A stretch of 64,000 nt of DNA from Planctomycetaceae bacterium. Its GTDB lineage: Bacteria > Planctomycetota > Planctomycetia > Planctomycetales > Planctomycetaceae. The stretch lies in contig JAKFUF010000035.1 in assembly GCA_021732845.1 (NCBI GenBank), forward strand, positions 24,508 to 88,507. The letters are read 5' to 3'. Made by a program: the position numbers and the translations under genes. The notes under the pieces were generated by a model. That model searched no databases. It was not told the DNA's origin and was given only the letters and a program-made list of their open reading frames with translations. The number at the start of each line of letters is the position of its first letter. Within the stretch, counting starts at the first letter, position 1. Of the stretch, positions 56,998 through 64,000 are shown in pieces.

Positions 56998-59900
56998 ATG
57001 CCGATGCACTTGCCACGTTTGTCGTTGCTTGTCGCAGTGACGCTTCTGATTTCCCATGCCGCACGGTTGCCCGCCGCACCACCGGGTTTTCAACGCGATG
57101 TTCAGCCCATTTTCGCCGAGCACTGCACGTTGTGCCACGGGGTGGACGAGGCCCATCGCAAGAGCGGTCTGCGGTTTGACCTGCGGGAGAGCGCGCTGAA
57201 GGGGGGCGAATCGGGGACGCCGGCAATCGTGCCGGGCAAGCCGGACCAGAGCGAACTCATCGCGCGGATCACGTCGACCGATCCGGAAGTGATGATGCCA
57301 CCGCCGAGCCACAAGAAGCCACTGTCGCAGGCACAGATCGAAACTCTGAAGCAATGGGTCCAGGACGGCGCGAATTACGAATCCCACTGGGCGTTCTCCG
57401 CTCCACAAAGCGTACAGGTGCCGGAAGTCGGGGCGAAGTCTCCGCTTGACGCCTTCGTCATTTCCCGCCTGAAGAACCGGGGCTTGTCGCTCTCGCCTGC
57501 TGCAACATCGACTGCCCTCTGCCGGCGGCTGTATCTGGACCTGATCGGTTTGCCACCTTCACCGGCGGAACTTGCCGCGTACCAGAAGGATGGTCACGAG
57601 GCGACAGTCGAAAAGCTGCTCCAAAGCGAGCGGTTCGGCGAGAAGTGGGCACGGCACTGGCTGGATGTCGCCCGCTATTCCGACACGAACGGGTATGAAA
57701 AGGACCTGCAGCGCGAGCAGTGGGTCTGGCGCGACTGGGTGATCAATGCCTTTAACAAGGACATGCCTTACGACCAGTTCCTCGTGGAGCAACTGGCCGG
57801 CGACATGCTGCCCGGCGCGACTCAGGATCAGGTCATCGCCACGGGATTCCTGCGGAACAGCATGATCAACGAAGAGGGGGCGATTGTGCCCGAACAGTTC
57901 CGCATGGCGGAGATGTTTGACCGCCTGGACTGCGTCGGCAAATCGATTCTCGGGCTCACCACGCAGTGCGCCCAGTGCCACACGCACAAGTTCGATCCGC
58001 TGACTCACGACGAATACTACGGGCTGTTCGGTTTTCTCAACAACTCCTACGAAGCCCAAAGCTGGGTCTATACGCCGGAACAACTTCAGAAGATCACCGA
58101 CATCCGCCGTGGGATTGTTGATGCCGAACAGCGGCTCAAGGCAGCCCGGCCCCAATGGGAGCAGGAATTCGCCACATGGCAACAGGCGCTCCAGGCTCAG
58201 CAGCTTACCTGGGAACCGCTGATCGCCACGGAACTCGGAAGCATCAGTGGGTTGAACCATCCGACGCAGGAAGCCGACAAGTCACTGCTGATGAAGGGCC
58301 ATACCAGTGCCGATGTGTTCATGATCGCCGCTCCCGCGCTGAATGGTGTCACTGGTCTGCAACTCGAGGCCCTTAACCATCGCGACCTGCCCTTCGACGG
58401 CCCCGGCCGCAGCCGCCTCGGCACCTGGGCCATGAACGAACTGGAAGTCTATATCAAGAAGCCCGATGGCAAGGACTGGGAAAAGCAGAAGCTGGTCAAC
58501 GCCACGGCGGACTTCTCCGAAGCGTTGAACAAGGCAGCCGATGGCAAGAAGTCCAGCGGACCTGTCACCCATCTGATTGACGGTACCGATGACACCACCT
58601 GGACCACTGACCGCGGCATCGGCCGCCGCAATCAACCCTCGGTCGCCGTGGTGCAGTTCGAACAGCCGTTGACGCTGCCGGAAGGCACACAGTTCAAGGT
58701 CGCCTGGCGGATGACGGACATGCTGGGCTGCGCCCGGTTCAGCATCACCCGCCAGCCTGCACCCGTGGCTCAACCCGTGAGCCACGCCGCCGTGCTCGCG
58801 TTGCGAACTGAAGCGACCGCACGGACCGCGGAACAAAACACGGCTCTATTCACCACTTGGTGCTCCAGTGTCGCCGAAGCCAAGTCGTTCAATGATGAAA
58901 TTGACGCTCTCCTAAACAGCTTTCCAGTCGCTGCGACTTCTGTTCTGCACATGCAGGAGCGTGAACTGGTGAATCACCGAGAGACGCACCTCCTTGACCG
59001 GGGCGACTGGGATCACCCAGCGCGGGCCGTTGAGCCACACACTCCGGCGGCGTTTCATCCGTTTCCGGCTGATTTGCCGCGTAACCGGTTGGGCTTCGCC
59101 CGCTGGGCCACCGACCGCAAATCGCCGTTCACCGCGCGGGTGGCCGTCAACCGCGTCTGGCAGGCGATGTTCGGCACCGGACTGGTGGAGACACCAGAGG
59201 ATCTCGGCACCCGGTCGCCGGTACCCGAATATCGCGAACTGCTCGACTGGCTGGCGGTCGAATTCATGGACAAGGGCTGGAGCCACAAGCAGTTGATCCG
59301 GACGATTGTGAACAGCGACACCTATCGGCAAACTTCGGATGTCACGCCGCAGTTACTGGAGCAGGATCCCAAGAACACGTGGCTCGCCCGCGGTCCACGG
59401 TTCCGCGCCGAAGCCGAGGTCGTGCGCGACATCGCGCTGACCGTTTCCGGGCTGATCACCCAGAAGATTGGCGGCCCGAGCATCATCCCGCCAGTGCCAC
59501 AGAATGTACTGGATTACAACTACGTCTATCCCTCGTTCTGGAAGCCCGCCGAAGGCGCGGAGCGGTATCGCCGCACGTTGTACGGCTTCCGCAAACGGTC
59601 GATGCCCGACCCGGTGATGTCCAACTTCGATGCTCCCAACGGCGATTTTGCCTGTGCCCGCCGCCCGCGTTCGAACACACCCTTGGCCGCACTGACGGGA
59701 TTGAACGAGACGATTTTCGTGGAGTCCGCGCGGGCGCTGGCTCTGCGGGTACTCCGCGAAGGCGGCAAGGGTGACGCTCAGCGGGCAGACTATGCCTTCA
59801 CGTTGTGTACGGCGCGGCAGCCGACGCCGGCCGAACGCGCCGCCGTGCTGGATCTGTTGAAACTGCAGCGGCAGCGGCTGGCTGATGGCTGGCTGAATCC

Positions 59901-60033
59901 TCGAGAAGTAGCCACCGGCGACCCCGCCAAGCTGCCGGAACTGCCACCTGAAACCTCGCCCCAGGATGCCGCGGCCTGGACTCTGACCGCACGCGTCCTG
60001 TTGAACCTCGACGAGACGATCTCCAAGAAATGA
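56998..60033 (+). CDS. PSCyt1-PSCyt2-PSD1 planctomycete cytochrome protein
   Basis: A 1011-residue exported protein of the planctomycete-specific family. The signal peptide (about 1-27) is followed by a PSCyt1 domain with heme motif CTLCHG (~43) and distal-Met candidate MMPPPSHK, then PSCyt2 (LDLIGLPPSPAELAAY... ARHWLDVARYSDTNGYEKD), a Cys pair CAQCHTHKFDPLTHDEYY (~320) that provides a second CXXCH, and C-terminal PSD1 (NRLGFARWATDRKSPFTARVAVNRVWQAMFG). These proteins are paired with DUF1501 proteins, as here, where the next start overlaps this stop. The function is unproven; redox-linked surface chemistry has been proposed. Confidence 0.93.
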   Translation: MPMHLPRLSLLVAVTLLISHAARLPAAPPGFQRDVQPIFAEHCTLCHGVDEAHRKSGLRFDLRESALKGGESGTPAIVPGKPDQSELIARITSTDPEVMMPPPSHKKPLSQAQIETLKQWVQDGANYESHWAFSAPQSVQVPEVGAKSPLDAFVISRLKNRGLSLSPAATSTALCRRLYLDLIGLPPSPAELAAYQKDGHEATVEKLLQSERFGEKWARHWLDVARYSDTNGYEKDLQREQWVWRDWVINAFNKDMPYDQFLVEQLAGDMLPGATQDQVIATGFLRNSMINEEGAIVPEQFRMAEMFDRLDCVGKSILGLTTQCAQCHTHKFDPLTHDEYYGLFGFLNNSYEAQSWVYTPEQLQKITDIRRGIVDAEQRLKAARPQWEQEFATWQQALQAQQLTWEPLIATELGSISGLNHPTQEADKSLLMKGHTSADVFMIAAPALNGVTGLQLEALNHRDLPFDGPGRSRLGTWAMNELEVYIKKPDGKDWEKQKLVNATADFSEALNKAADGKKSSGPVTHLIDGTDDTTWTTDRGIGRRNQPSVAVVQFEQPLTLPEGTQFKVAWRMTDMLGCARFSITRQPAPVAQPVSHAAVLALRTEATARTAEQNTALFTTWCSSVAEAKSFNDEIDALLNSFPVAATSVLHMQERELVNHRETHLLDRGDWDHPARAVEPHTPAAFHPFPADLPRNRLGFARWATDRKSPFTARVAVNRVWQAMFGTGLVETPEDLGTRSPVPEYRELLDWLAVEFMDKGWSHKQLIRTIVNSDTYRQTSDVTPQLLEQDPKNTWLARGPRFRAEAEVVRDIALTVSGLITQKIGGPSIIPPVPQNVLDYNYVYPSFWKPAEGAERYRRTLYGFRKRSMPDPVMSNFDAPNGDFACARRPRSNTPLAALTGLNETIFVESARALALRVLREGGKGDAQRADYAFTLCTARQPTPAERAAVLDLLKLQRQRLADGWLNPREVATGDPAKLPELPPETSPQDAAAWTLTARVLLNLDETISKK

Positions 60034-61478
60034 GTGCCTCCATGAACCTGTCACAAGAGTTGCAGCAAGCCCGCGCGCAGTCCCTGAGCCGCCGTTGGTT
60101 TCTCGGTCAGTGTGGAGTTGGCCTGGGCAGTATCGCCGCCAGTTCGCTGCTGACCGCCGATGGTTTTGGCGCAGAGACGGCGGGGCCAGCCAGTCCAATG
60201 GTACCCAAGGCACCGCATTTCCCCGCCAAGGCGAAACGGGTGATCTATATCTTCCAGGCCGGTGCCCCGAGCCACCTGGAACTGTTCGACAACAAGCCCG
60301 AGCTGACCAAGCGAAACGGCCAGTTGCCTCCGGCCGAACTGCTCAAGGGTTACCGCGCGGCGTTCATCAACCCCAACTCGGCACTGCTCGGCCCCAAGTT
60401 CAAATTCGCGAAGCACGGCCAGTCGGGCATGGAACTGAGCGAGGTGCTGCCGTACACCGCCAAGGTCGCCGATGACCTGTGCCTGATCCGCACGATGCAG
60501 ACAGAAGCGGTGAACCACGCTCCCGCACAGATCATGATGAACTCCGGCTCGCAGCAGTTCGGCCGCCCGAGCTTCGGTTCGTGGACCCTGTATGGCCTGG
60601 GCAGTGAATCCGCCGACCTGCCGGGCTTCGTCGTGCTGACGAGTGCCAAGGGGACCAGCGGCGGCGCGAGCAATTACGGCAGTGGCTTCCTGCCCACCAT
60701 GTATGGCGGCACGCCATTCCGCAACGCTGGCGACCCGGTGCTTTACCTCTCAAATCCGGCAGGTGTCGACCGTGAGGCTCAGCGCACTTCTTTGGACGCC
60801 CTGAATCGACTGAACGATTTGGCACTCGCGGACTCTCCCGATCCCGACCTGGCCGCGCGGATTCACAGCTATGAGATGGCCTACCGGCTGCAGACCAGCG
60901 CCCCCGACCTGATGGACCTCGGCCAGGAGACGAAGGAGACGCTCGACAAGTACGGGATCAAGTCACCCAAGGATGCCACGTTCTCCCGCAACTGCCTCTT
61001 GGCCCGCCGACTCCTGGAACGGGGTGTACGGTTCGTCCAACTGTTTCACGAGGCGTGGGATCAGCACGGCAACCTGACGGGTGGCGTCAAACAGAACGCC
61101 CTCGACACCGACCAGGCGAGCGCCGCCCTCGTCACCGACCTCAAGGAACGCGGGCTGCTGAAGGACACCATCGTCATTTGGGGCGGCGAATTCGGCCGCA
61201 CGCCGATGGTTCAGGGCGGCAATGATGGCCGCGACCACCACAACCGCTGCTTCAGCCTGTGGCTCGCCGGCGGCGGCATCAAGGGCGGCCTCACCCACGG
61301 CACCACCGACGACTTCGGCTTCAACGTCGCCACCGGCCTCGTCCACGTCCACGACCTGCACGCCACCCTGCTGCACCAGCTCGGCTTCGACCACACCCGC
61401 CTCACCCACCGCTTCCAAGGCCGCGACTTCCGCCTGACGGATGTGCATGGCCGGGTGGTCCAGGAGATTTTGAGCTGA
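60030..61478 (+). CDS. DUF1501 protein with Tat signal (PSD1 partner)
   Basis: A 482-residue DUF1501 family protein, an alkaline-phosphatase-like fold, exported by the Tat route (SLSRRWFLGQCGVGLGSIAAS). Visible family segments: IFQAGAPSHLELFDNKPEL, DTIVIWGGEFGRTPMV, GRDHHNRCFSLWLAGGGIKGG and HDLHATLLHQLGFDHTRLTHRF, the latter with the His residues expected of the metal site. ATG 60030 overlaps the PSD1 stop as ATGA, so the two are made together. It differs in length and metal-site detail from the stand-alone DUF1501 at 33197. Confidence 0.94.
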   Translation: MSASMNLSQELQQARAQSLSRRWFLGQCGVGLGSIAASSLLTADGFGAETAGPASPMVPKAPHFPAKAKRVIYIFQAGAPSHLELFDNKPELTKRNGQLPPAELLKGYRAAFINPNSALLGPKFKFAKHGQSGMELSEVLPYTAKVADDLCLIRTMQTEAVNHAPAQIMMNSGSQQFGRPSFGSWTLYGLGSESADLPGFVVLTSAKGTSGGASNYGSGFLPTMYGGTPFRNAGDPVLYLSNPAGVDREAQRTSLDALNRLNDLALADSPDPDLAARIHSYEMAYRLQTSAPDLMDLGQETKETLDKYGIKSPKDATFSRNCLLARRLLERGVRFVQLFHEAWDQHGNLTGGVKQNALDTDQASAALVTDLKERGLLKDTIVIWGGEFGRTPMVQGGNDGRDHHNRCFSLWLAGGGIKGGLTHGTTDDFGFNVATGLVHVHDLHATLLHQLGFDHTRLTHRFQGRDFRLTDVHGRVVQEILS

Positions 61479-61573
61479 GCAACCGGGTCCGCCAGCGATG
61501 AATATTTACTGCAGAGGCGTTTGATGCACACCCCATGCATTACGCCTTAGATTTCTGAAGGCACTCGCGCGTC

Positions 61574-63511
61574 TCACTTCTTCTCCAACCGATCCAAATA
61601 CTCCCCCAACGCCATGGCCATCGTACACAAGCTGCGTGGCTCACGTTCCATGGTCGAGGCAAACGCCGTCAGGCTGGCGGTGGCAGCCAGGCGGTATTGA
61701 TCGTTGCCGGTGGCTTTCCAGAGGCGGACGAAATTCAGTGCGGCCTGGCTGTTGCCGCTCGCCTGCACGCCGTCGTACTGGTCTTTGACACGGGCGAACA
61801 GCGCTTCGTGGGCACTGGAGCTGTAGTAGTAACCGCCGGAGGGGGCGGTGAATTGCGGTGACTGCGTCAAAGCCTCGGTCAGCTTTTCGGCTTTCGTGAG
61901 CCACGCGGGATCGCCCGTGACCTCGTGGAGGGTCAAGAGGCCATGCGTCAGGTGCGTGTAGTCGTCGAGGCAGCCGAGGATCCGCGCTTTCGCCAGCTCG
62001 CCGGGCACGGCGGCATAAGCATGCAGCAATCGGCCGTCGGCGTCCTTCATGGTGGTGAGCAGGAAGTCGGCCGCTTTGGCGGCTCGCTGGACTGCCGCGG
62101 AGTCCTTCAACACATGACCCGCCAGCGCCATGCCCGCGATCATCTCGCCGTTCCATGAGGTCAGGACCTTGGTGTCGAGACTCGGCCGTGCTCGTTTGCT
62201 CCGCACCGCCAGCAGCTTGGCTTTGATCGGTCCCAGCCGCGCGGCAAGTTCGGGTGCGAGCGGATTCGCCAGCACCAGGTTGTGGTACTCTTCTTCGAAA
62301 TTGGCCGGCCCCTCCGCCCCGTAGGTGGTTTTCAACAGAGCCAGTTCCTGGGCATCTGGCAGGGCCGCCGCCAGCTCGGCATCCGTCCAGACGTAATACC
62401 GGCCCTCTTCGCCAGAACTGTCGGCATCGAGTGACGTATAAAACACCCCCTCCGGCGAGGTCAGTTCACGGTCGACAAACGCCAGGGTCTGCACCAGCAC
62501 ATCGCGGTACAGCGGCTTCTGGGTCTCGCGGTAAGCCCGAGCATAGACTTCCAAGAGTTGGGCATTGTCGTACAGCATCTTTTCAAAGTGCGGGACGGTC
62601 CATGTCCGCTCGGTGCTGTACCGGTGAAAACCTCCGCCAAGCTGATCGTAGGTGCCACTGAGCGCAAGTTTCTCCAGCGTGAAGTGCAGGTGGTCGTCGA
62701 GCGTTTTGGATTTCTGCCGCGCCGCCTCGGCCTGGACCAGTTTCAAGAGCGGCGGGCGGGGAAACTTGGGGCCGGGGAAATCGGGCGGGGAACCGTAGCC
62801 ACCGTGGACCGGGTCGAACGTGAAGTCAACTTCCTCGGCGGCCATGGTCGCCAGGCGGCGTTCGAGTTTGACCTCGGCGGCAGGAACAAGTGACACTCCC
62901 CCACTGAGCAGCTTCTTGGTCTGTCCGGCCCGGAATTCGGCTGTCTTCTGCAGGTTTTCGGGCTCCTTTTGCTGAGCCTCAATGACGACCTTGAGGATCG
63001 ACTTGAACCCCGGCACCGTCTGTCCCTCGATCTCGCGATCTTCGCGCGGCCAGTAGGTGCCGCCGACAATCGGCTTGCCCTCGCTGGTCAAAAACATCGA
63101 CATGGGCCAGCCGCCGCGGTTGCCCATGGCGTTGAGGGCGGTGACATACAACTGGTCGATCTCGGGCCGTTCTTCACGGTCGAGTTTGATGCAGACGAAA
63201 TGTTCGTTCAGGAGCGCAGCCACGCCGTCGTCCATGAACGACTCGCGCTCCATCACGTGGCACCAGTGGCAGGAGTTGTAGCCACTGGAAAGAAACACCA
63301 GCTTCTTCTCCTGCCGCGCCTTTTCGAACGCCGCCTCTCCCCACGGATACCAGTCAACCGGGTTGTGGGCATGGTGCAGCAGATACGGACTGCTCTCCTT
63401 TGCCAGCCGATTGGCTGGCCGCGCGGGTGGCTTTTCCTCGGCCAGAACAGACGCCGTGAGGAGTGCGAGGCACAGGAGCAATAGGCAGCGGGAAGGCATG
63501 GGCGTGGTCAT
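61574..63511 (-). CDS. DUF255 thioredoxin-domain protein (YyaL/spermatogenesis-associated 20-like)
   Basis: A 645-residue exported member of the YyaL family. The signal peptide [17 protein letters not shown] leads to an N-terminal DUF255 thioredoxin-like domain ([27 protein letters not shown]) with active-site-like [12 protein letters not shown] (~92), then an (alpha/alpha)6-type domain resembling N-acylglucosamine 2-epimerase/cellulase-like folds ([34 protein letters not shown]). Such proteins are widespread and still poorly characterised; the export signal is notable because many relatives are cytoplasmic. ATG 63511 is preferred; ATG 63499 also gives a good signal peptide. Confidence 0.9.
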   Translation of the reverse strand: MTTPMPSRCLLLLCLALLTASVLAEEKPPARPANRLAKESSPYLLHHAHNPVDWYPWGEAAFEKARQEKKLVFLSSGYNSCHWCHVMERESFMDDGVAALLNEHFVCIKLDREERPEIDQLYVTALNAMGNRGGWPMSMFLTSEGKPIVGGTYWPREDREIEGQTVPGFKSILKVVIEAQQKEPENLQKTAEFRAGQTKKLLSGGVSLVPAAEVKLERRLATMAAEEVDFTFDPVHGGYGSPPDFPGPKFPRPPLLKLVQAEAARQKSKTLDDHLHFTLEKLALSGTYDQLGGGFHRYSTERTWTVPHFEKMLYDNAQLLEVYARAYRETQKPLYRDVLVQTLAFVDRELTSPEGVFYTSLDADSSGEEGRYYVWTDAELAAALPDAQELALLKTTYGAEGPANFEEEYHNLVLANPLAPELAARLGPIKAKLLAVRSKRARPSLDTKVLTSWNGEMIAGMALAGHVLKDSAAVQRAAKAADFLLTTMKDADGRLLHAYAAVPGELAKARILGCLDDYTHLTHGLLTLHEVTGDPAWLTKAEKLTEALTQSPQFTAPSGGYYYSSSAHEALFARVKDQYDGVQASGNSQAALNFVRLWKATGNDQYRLAATASLTAFASTMEREPRSLCTMAMALGEYLDRLEKK

Positions 63512-63581
63512 CTTGTGGGCGGCCAAGTCTCGGCACCTTTCACGTCTGTCTGCGGGGCAGCGGATTGTTTGCAACTCAGGT

Positions 63582-63613
63582 GAATTTCAAATTTTGAGGT
63601 CTCCGGCAAAAGT
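63582..63613 (+). repeat. AT-rich dispersed repeat (reverse of 43703-43733)
   Basis: GAATTTCAAATTTTGAGGTC and TCCGGCAAAAGT, the reverse complement of the element after dgkA with a few differences. Confidence 0.75.
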
Positions 63614-63638
63614 CGGGCATCTCATGTTTCATGAAATT

Positions 63639-63704
63639 TGACGTGTCCGACAAAAGTCCATTCGCTGGTTTCAACGCAATTTCAAATTTCAGATTTCACG
63701 GTAA
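63639..63704 (+). repeat. 66-base dispersed repeat, copy B
   Basis: Matches 19485-19550 with three mismatches by eye, in the same orientation. Confidence 0.9.
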
Positions 63705-63970
63705 AATACTTTTTCGCAGCATCCACACTGTGGGGCAACAGTTACGTTCGCGCCATTGAAGCTCAGTCGACAGTTCGGTGTGGCTGAACAGACTGTGAAA
63801 TTTGAAATTTGCTGACCGTAACGGATTTTGGGGGGCACAAACGCCGAGAATTGCGTGGTTTTGCCCCGTTTTCACAGAATTTCTGGGGGGTTAACGTGGT
63901 TTGGCTACAAAAACAAGAATAAAAAGGCCATGATCTACCGCTGGGTCTCGCAAACCACAGGAGGTGGATC

Positions 63971-64000
63971 ATGGCTGATGGATCGGCAAGCAAGTCGCCA
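63971..64000 (+). CDS. Start of a gene cut by the window edge
   Basis: Ten codons, MADGSASKSP, after an excellent Shine-Dalgarno sequence AGGAGGTGG (63959-63967). Too short to assign; the repeat-rich flank would suit a mobile-element gene, but this is a guess. Confidence 0.45.
   Translation, partial: MADGSASKSP

Larger units (their letters stand above)
63512..63970. other. AT-rich repeat region before the right edge
   Basis: About 460 bases with the repeats at 63582-63613 and 63639-63704, a further related stretch GTGAAATTTGAAATTTGC near 63796-63813, and a G-run region (63830-63890). No supported gene. It could be the flank of a mobile element. Confidence 0.55.

Overview
The window looks like a chromosomal segment of a GC-rich planctomycete (Planctomycetota, probably class Planctomycetia). 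The family content supports this: PSCyt1/PSCyt2/PSD1 proteins paired with DUF1501 proteins, a DLG-type Ser/Thr kinase with WD-like repeats, multiheme 'planctomycete cytochrome c' modules, vWA lipoproteins with DUF3520, and many lipoprotein and Tat signals. No rRNA, tRNA, CRISPR array or complete insertion sequence was found.

Region 1 (1-14186, minus strand) is one long respiratory operon. In transcription order it encodes a Rieske protein with a repetitive N-terminal extension, a b6-type cytochrome b, a subunit-IV-like cytochrome b, a 1722-residue octaheme cytochrome c, two tandem cupredoxin-like proteins, a diheme lipoprotein cytochrome c, and cytochrome oxidase subunits II and I; subunit I runs off the left edge. 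The genes are mostly overlapping or tightly spaced. They would carry electrons from quinol through the bc-type complex, cytochromes and possibly copper proteins to an A2-type oxygen reductase. No cytochrome c1 gene is seen.

Region 2 (14532-23531) has an MFS transporter, then on the minus strand dabA, a NuoL-like dabB and an overlapping NuoM-like gene. Together these suggest a DAB-type inorganic-carbon uptake system with an extra membrane subunit. dabA and dabB are separated by about 0.9 kb packed with dispersed repeats.

Region 3 (24005-36565) carries a DUF4062-STAND NTPase with visibly lower GC, a membrane Ser/Thr kinase with about fourteen propeller repeats, a YHS-type lipoprotein, an FtsX-like permease, a DUF1501 protein and a vWA/DUF3520 lipoprotein.

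Region 4 (37313-53145) mixes housekeeping and cell-envelope genes: a UvrD/PcrA-type helicase, guaA, a ferritin-like DUF455 protein, a hypothetical protein, a DgkA-family kinase, a PEGA lipoprotein, two tandem vWA paralogues, a cysteine-less redoxin-like protein, an SDR and a nucleoside-type MFS permease.

Region 5 (53146-55500) holds a bacterial Ro60 (TROVE/vWA) gene. The 548 bases in front of it are rich in hairpins. A 100-base element there folds into a 16-position closing stem around two hairpins and is a good candidate for a Y RNA partner of Ro60. This is the most attractive lead in the window.

Region 6 (55532-64000) has rplM-rpsI, a PSD1-DUF1501 operon, a YyaL-type DUF255 protein, an AT-rich repeat region and the first codons of a gene cut by the right edge. 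Several intergenic repeat families recur across the window (19485/63639; 39321/51402; 20067/36979; 43703/63582).
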